Of a stretch of 64,000 nt of DNA, positions 59,406-64,000 are shown piece by piece. Positions within the stretch are counted from its first letter, which is position 1. Each line of letters opens with the position of its first letter. Below the pieces are notes generated by a model that saw only the letters and a program-made list of their open reading frames with translations, was not told the DNA's origin and did no database searches. This stretch comes from Axinella damicornis (taxonomy: Eukaryota; Porifera; Demospongiae; Axinellida; Axinellidae): positions 3,090,220 to 3,154,219 of the forward strand of contig OZ007505.1 in NCBI GenBank assembly GCA_963931865.1. The letters run 5' to 3'. The position numbers and the translations under genes were made by a program.

Positions 59406-59724
59406 AATACTATCTCTCTGCTCCCTCCACCACTTTCATCACTACACAGGAACAATGCTCTGTGTGGGGAACAAAGTTGAAGCTATACATTGCTGTACTG
59501 ACATGTAACGTCTTTCTTCTTTTACCTGCATGGGACCACATCAATGAAGTGAGCCAGTAGACAACGGGTCAAAGGTTAAAATAATTATTGATAACGTCAT
59601 TTTAAATTGACCAATCGCATTGATCTATTTCAAACTTTTGGATACAAACTTACAAAGTCCAGCCGATCCGAGCAGCGGTGGAATGAACGTTTGAAGACCT
59701 AGTACAACTCTGAGTACAACTAAT
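59406..59724. promoter_or_regulatory. Putative bidirectional promoter GUF1/ASPM
   Basis: The start codons of GUF1 (-) and ASPM (+) are 319 bases apart. A CCAAT box in GACCAATCG lies at 59611-59615, and an AACGTCAT half-CRE-like word lies just upstream of it. CCAAT is known to drive many divergent and cell-cycle promoters. Transcription starts were not determined. Confidence 0.6.
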
Positions 59725-62700
59725 ATGACATCCGTACAGCCGTCGGTTGAGGTAGGAGCTTTGGGGAAGGTAGAGGCTTAGTCACTGCGGCGCCGTCCAC
59801 CTCGTGTTGTAATCTGATAAGCTGATCAATCATCGTTCAGCTCGGCTTTACACGATTGTCATTTCTCTCTCGCACACAGCGGCGATTGACCTACTCTGTT
59901 AGGAAGGCGTCTGGTGACAAGGAAAACAAACCTCCATGTATCCCTACTGCCAGGAGACCAGAGAAGAGGGGTGAAGGGGAGAGGGAAGGAGGAGGAGAAC
60001 TGCACAAGAGGAAGCGATCTCCTCCGAGAAATCAGCAGAGTGTGTTACTGTACCGTGCAAGAGAGACACTAGCTCCACGGGCCAGCCCACTCTGCACGTT
60101 GGGAGGTAGTGGGCTTGCTCGCAAGACTGGAGAGACACATGCATCCTCAAACATTCAAATGCCATTTATCAGTCCATTAGAAATACTCTTTATAGGCCTA
60201 CTAGTTTAAACCAACCCTAACCGTAAATTACTGTAGCTATACCGTACGTTCTGGATTGTCAAACTTCTCTTCCCTTTCAATTTACATGTATCTTAGGACT
60301 GGTGACAAACCATTCCTCTGCAGAAATGAACCTCTTATCATCTTACTCTTCATTCATGGCATTTCCCAGGGATTGTGAAGAAGGCCACACCAGGCGTTGG
60401 CATTGCACAGAGGAAACTGGTGCTACGTAATACCTCGGCAAAGAAGAGTGAGTGAGGGGCACATTCAGATCCCCAAAAATCCAGTCTCTCACCCTGCTGA
60501 GGGGGCCGGGAGGCACATTGTTCCATTACATTTTTAACTGACCATCTGAAAAGAAATTTAGCGACTACAATGTCATGTCTTTTGGTCCTGCTGAGTCAAA
60601 AAGATGCACCGTCTAGAGTGTCATCCCTTGACTGTGGGTGGTAATTATGCGCTCTTGTACCCGACTATAGAGTGTGAGAGGCTTCAGACATCCCATCATT
60701 GAAAATGCATTCCTTTATGTCAATTCTCAGAGCCCTCCCTGCCGTCGCGGAAGCTACTACCTCAGGCCTCCAAGACGAGCCTCTATGATGAGCACTGGGC
60801 AGCCAAGCAGGAAAGAGGTGGGCTGCACATGAGTCATTTGTGTGTACGTTAATATCCTGCCATATAGCATTAAACAGAAAACCCAGCCATGTCTCCAAGA
60901 GGCTTGCATGGTAACATGTACACATACATTGTAGTCCGACCCTTTACTTTATTGGTTGCCGGATGTAGTGTGATTTACACTAGGTAGAAATGCTGTTTGC
61001 CTCCTCTCTCCCTCCCTTCCCTCCCTTTTTCTCTTTTCCTCCCTACCTCCCTCACTCCCTCCCTCCCTCCCTCCCTACAGCCTTCATGAAGTGGCTCAAT
61101 CACATCCTTGCTCCAGTAGATGAATTTGGACACACCCTCCCCAGTCAGGGGAGGAAAGGTATGTCTATATTAGAAGCAATCTATAGCCTCATTTCTATGC
61201 CTTCCAGTGTTGCTTCCATTTTTGCAGCGACAGTTTTGCATCCTTCAGCTGCCATCCAACCAGATGGCTAAATCTTGTGACTTAATTGGTCGAGTCTTGT
61301 TTGTAATTGAGAAACTGTAATGGGAAGTGGGAGTGGCCTAGGAGCGAGGCTATGGAACGGGAGGAGGGAGTGGTCTAGGAGTGAGGCTATAGAACGGGAG
61401 GTGGGAGTGGCCTAGGAGTGACGCTATAGAACAGTAGGTGGGAGTGGCCTAGGAGTGAGGCTATAGAACAGTAGGTGGGAGTGGCCTAGGAGTGAGGCTA
61501 TGGAACGGGAGGTGGGAGTGGCCTAGGAGTGAGGCTAGAGAACGGGAGGTGGGAGTGGCCTAGGAGTGAGGCTAGAGAACGGGAGGTGGGAGTGGCCTAG
61601 GAGTGAGGCTATAGAACGGGAGGTGGGAGTGGCCTAGGAGTGAGGCTATAGAACGGGAGATGGGAGTGGCCTAGGAGTGAGGCTATGGAACAGTAGGTGG
61701 GAGTGGCCTAGGAGTGAGGCTATAGAACAGTAGGTGGGAGTGGCCTAGGAGTGAGGCTAGAGAACAGGAGGTGGGAGTGGCCTAGGAGTGAGGCTATAAT
61801 TTAGAATGCATGAGCCTGGGTATGAGGCTATCATTACATGTACTTCAGCCCCGCCTCTCCCCTCCCAGCCCAGGGTGTTAGCAGCATAGACCTGGACCCT
61901 GCTAGCGATACCCCCCGCAGTCCGCTCCCCCTCAGTGGACACCGGCTGCTCTCACGGCTGCGCAGGGGAGCATTCCTCCTCTACCAGTCCCAGCCCCTCG
62001 GCATTGTCATCACAAGACTGGAGGTAGGCAGACAGATCCTCTCATGTCCTCTTTCTCTTTCCTCCCTCTACCTTTCCTCTCTCCCTTCCTGCTTTTCCCC
62101 TCTCCCCTTCTGTCTTTCCCTGTCTCTCCCTTAACCTATGCCTCATTCCTCCGGAAATCTGGAGGTGGAAACCTAGAAAGAGGCTGTACCCTTAATTCCT
62201 TCTCTCTCCCTTCCTCTCCTCTCAAAATGGGGGGTGTGCTCTGCCGTCCCTGTCTCTCTCTATTACCCCTTCCTATCTCCCCTCCAGGTTGAGATTGAGG
62301 GGAGTCGGTTGATGTTTCATCGTGACCGCTGCCTCCATGCGGATGTGGGGATGAAGCAGGATCTGCTGCACCTGCTGCTCCTCTCGTACAACCACACCTG
62401 GCTCAAGCTGGGACTGGAGGTGAACAGGGCTTGTATAAGAGGGCATGGGGGGAGGTATTGTACACAACAGCTTGTTTACCAGACGGATCGGCAGATGGAT
62501 ATCCAGATCCTCTCTCTCCGATGGTGCCGGCCTGCATGTACTGTACACAATAGCTTGTCAAGTAGGCATACCCCTCACCCTTCCATGGTGCCTGAATGTA
62601 TTGTATTACCGCTACATGTATTTCCCTCCCTCCAGACGGTGTTTGGAGAGCAGGTATCAGTCTCTCCTGCAGAGACCCTCTCCCAAGCGCTGGCGACCTT

Positions 62701-63837
62701 CCTCCTTGAGAGGTTGCTAAGCAACCAACAGATTGCAGACACATATGCACGGCCTAGCAAGACGGGAGGGTTCCGAGAGGGTAGGTCTAAATAGTTGGTT
62801 GAAGTTCAACCAATCTGATCTATTATTAGCGGTTGCCGATGATCTATTATTAGCGGTTGCAGATGATCTATTATTAGCGGTTGCAGATGATATACTGCCT
62901 CCCTCGCTGACTCACCTCCTTCCTCGCACACAGGCTACCACTTGGCTCTGTCCCAGTTCATCCTGAAGAAGTTCCTCTTGTTGGTCCTGTTCCTGGACCA
63001 CGCCAAGCTCACCCGGCTCATTGACCACAACCCGTGCCTCTTCCAGGCTGACTCACAGGTCAAGGTACATAGTGTGAACTTGAGAGTTCTGAGGGATTGG
63101 GGTCTGGGCATCTCCTCCTCTTCTACCCCCTCCATCCTCCATCCTCCTCTCCCTTATCCCTTCCTCCCTCCCTCCGTCCTCCTCCCCACCCCCTCCCTCC
63201 CTCCTCCCCTACCTCCTCCCTTACCCTTCCCTCCCTCCTCCCCTACCTCCTCCCTTACCCTTCCCTCCCTCCCTCCTCCTTCCCTACCCCCTCCTCCCCT
63301 CCCATTCCCTCCTCCTCTACCCCCTCCCTCCTATAAAGCCTAGCTTGGTGTGTGTGAAACACAAAGTAACACTGGTACTCGTATTTGTTCTGCCTTGTCC
63401 CCAGTCTAGCCGCGAGCTTCTTCAGCTGTTTTCCCGGAAGTACCTGGCGGGGGAGGGGGACATTGTACGGCACCTCTCACTGATCGGTTACTCTGCCACA
63501 CACAAACAGGTCAGATATGAGGACATTGAGTAGGGCGGATATAGGCTATCGGCAGGTTACAATAATATTATTTTTAATTTGTCATGATGACGACAGCTAT
63601 TGGTATCTTGTTAATAGCTAAAATCCATATCAGTGCACCCTTAGCACTGAATAACTGGACACACCCACTTTTGCCCAACTAACTCTAACCCCACTCATGC
63701 ATGTGCACACACCCTCACACACACACACACGCACACACACACACACATGCACGCACACACACACAGGGTACTCTGGATGAGTTTGACTACACTGTCCACA
63801 ACCTAGCCTCAGATCTTAGGGATGGCCTCAGACTCAC
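59725..63837 (+). CDS. ASPM: ASPM, 5' part (continues beyond the window)
   Basis: Ten in-phase exons: 59725-59751, 59880-60105, 60370-60447, 61081-61158, 61869-62023, 62288-62419, 62636-62780, 62934-63064, 63405-63509, 63767-63837; a donor GTGAGA follows. The 382 residues seen start with a short basic region ([24 protein letters not shown]). Then come the segments conserved before the calponin-homology domain of [98 protein letters not shown] and [22 protein letters not shown] binds microtubule minus ends and calmodulin at spindle poles. The N-terminal part is much shorter than in vertebrates and no ASH domain is visible. The first exon is short, so the true start is uncertain. Confidence 0.9.
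61003..61080 (+). repeat. Polypyrimidine (CCCT)n tract abutting ASPM exon 4
   Basis: CCCTCCCTT and (CTCC)n end CTACAG at the acceptor. Confidence 0.9.
61318..61797. repeat. 37-bp minisatellite, 13 copies, built from a palindromic-insert end
   Basis: GAGGCTAT or its variants recur every 37 bases from about 61350 to 61794. Each unit contains GAGTGGCCTAGGAGTGAGGC, which resembles the right end (GGCCTGGGAACGAGGCTA) of the palindromic inserts. It lies in ASPM intron 4. Confidence 0.93.
62818..62892. repeat. 24-bp unit repeated three times
   Basis: Three copies of a unit containing ATCTATTATTAGCGGTTGC in ASPM intron 7. Confidence 0.9.
63716..63766 (+). repeat. (CA)n abutting ASPM exon 10
   Basis: About 50 bases of CA repeat end CACACAG at the acceptor. 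Confidence 0.9.
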
Positions 63838-64000
63838 GTGAGATTCTGCAGCTGCTTTGCATCCTTAGTTCACTCAGGAGCAGATCGAGCCGGGCTGGCT
63901 CCATGTGCTCCTGGTTCACTAATGCGCTAGCATGTGTATGTATGTACTGTAGCCTCGTAACTTCCCAGGCCTGCAACGTTTTTGAAAAATGTGCAACCGA
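63838..64000. other. ASPM intron 10, truncated by window end
   Basis: Follows the exon 10 donor. A GCCTCGTAACTTCCCAGGCC word at about 63952-63971 looks like the start of another palindromic insert that runs past the window. Confidence 0.5.

Overview
This is eukaryotic, animal-type genomic DNA. It holds intron-rich genes with GT–AG introns, encoding Reeler/DOMON/cytochrome b561, tyrosinase, CD2BP2, CTD small phosphatase, GUF1 and ASPM proteins, in a background full of microsatellites, minisatellites and short palindromic transposons. Introns are short to medium and genes are packed closely, with two head-to-head pairs. No bacterial, viral or organellar features were seen. The gene set is pan-metazoan; repeat style and compactness suggest an early-branching marine animal such as a sponge, but that placement is an inference at low to moderate confidence. 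There is one 200-base assembly gap (34415-34614).

Layout. 1-4871: no gene recognised, only palindromes, minisatellites and a diverged tandem array. 4872-11461 (+): a 16-exon FRRS1-like ferric-chelate reductase. 12.6-14.0 kb: scraps of DOMON-protein exons. 14277-15649 (+): a truncated DOMON gene. 16506-16877 (-): a small secreted protein with dibasic sites. 17839-18609 (-): an unrecognised 256-aa ORF followed by an A-rich tail. 20121-22791 (+): a two-exon, vertebrate-type secreted tyrosinase. 23807-26392 (+): a second truncated DOMON gene related to the MOXD1/DBH family. 27721-34283 (-): CD2BP2 (U5 snRNP 52K), 10 exons, with a one-base frameshift. 34838-46126 (+): a CTDSP/SCP phosphatase, 7 exons. 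46.1-49.9 kb: intergenic, mostly copies of a dispersed repeat. 49944-59405 (-): GUF1/EF4, 21 exons. 59725 to the window end (+): ASPM, 5' part, 10 exons.

Gene relations. The left third groups heme/copper redox proteins that enter the secretory pathway (Reeler-DOMON-b561 reductase, two DOMON proteins, tyrosinase); whether they cooperate is an inference. The right part holds housekeeping genes in divergent pairs, CD2BP2/CTDSP and GUF1/ASPM, each pair separated by a few hundred bases that probably act as a shared promoter.

Two window-wide patterns stand out. First, there is a family of 35-400 bp palindromic inserts that share the end TAG(C/T)CTCGT.CCCAG(G/A)CC and are flanked by 9-bp target duplications. 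Second, long (CCCT)n and (CA)n arrays sit right at 3' splice sites, and (GT)n arrays right at 5' splice sites, on the transcribed strand in genes of both orientations. All exon coordinates were assembled by hand from homology, splice signals and reading phase.
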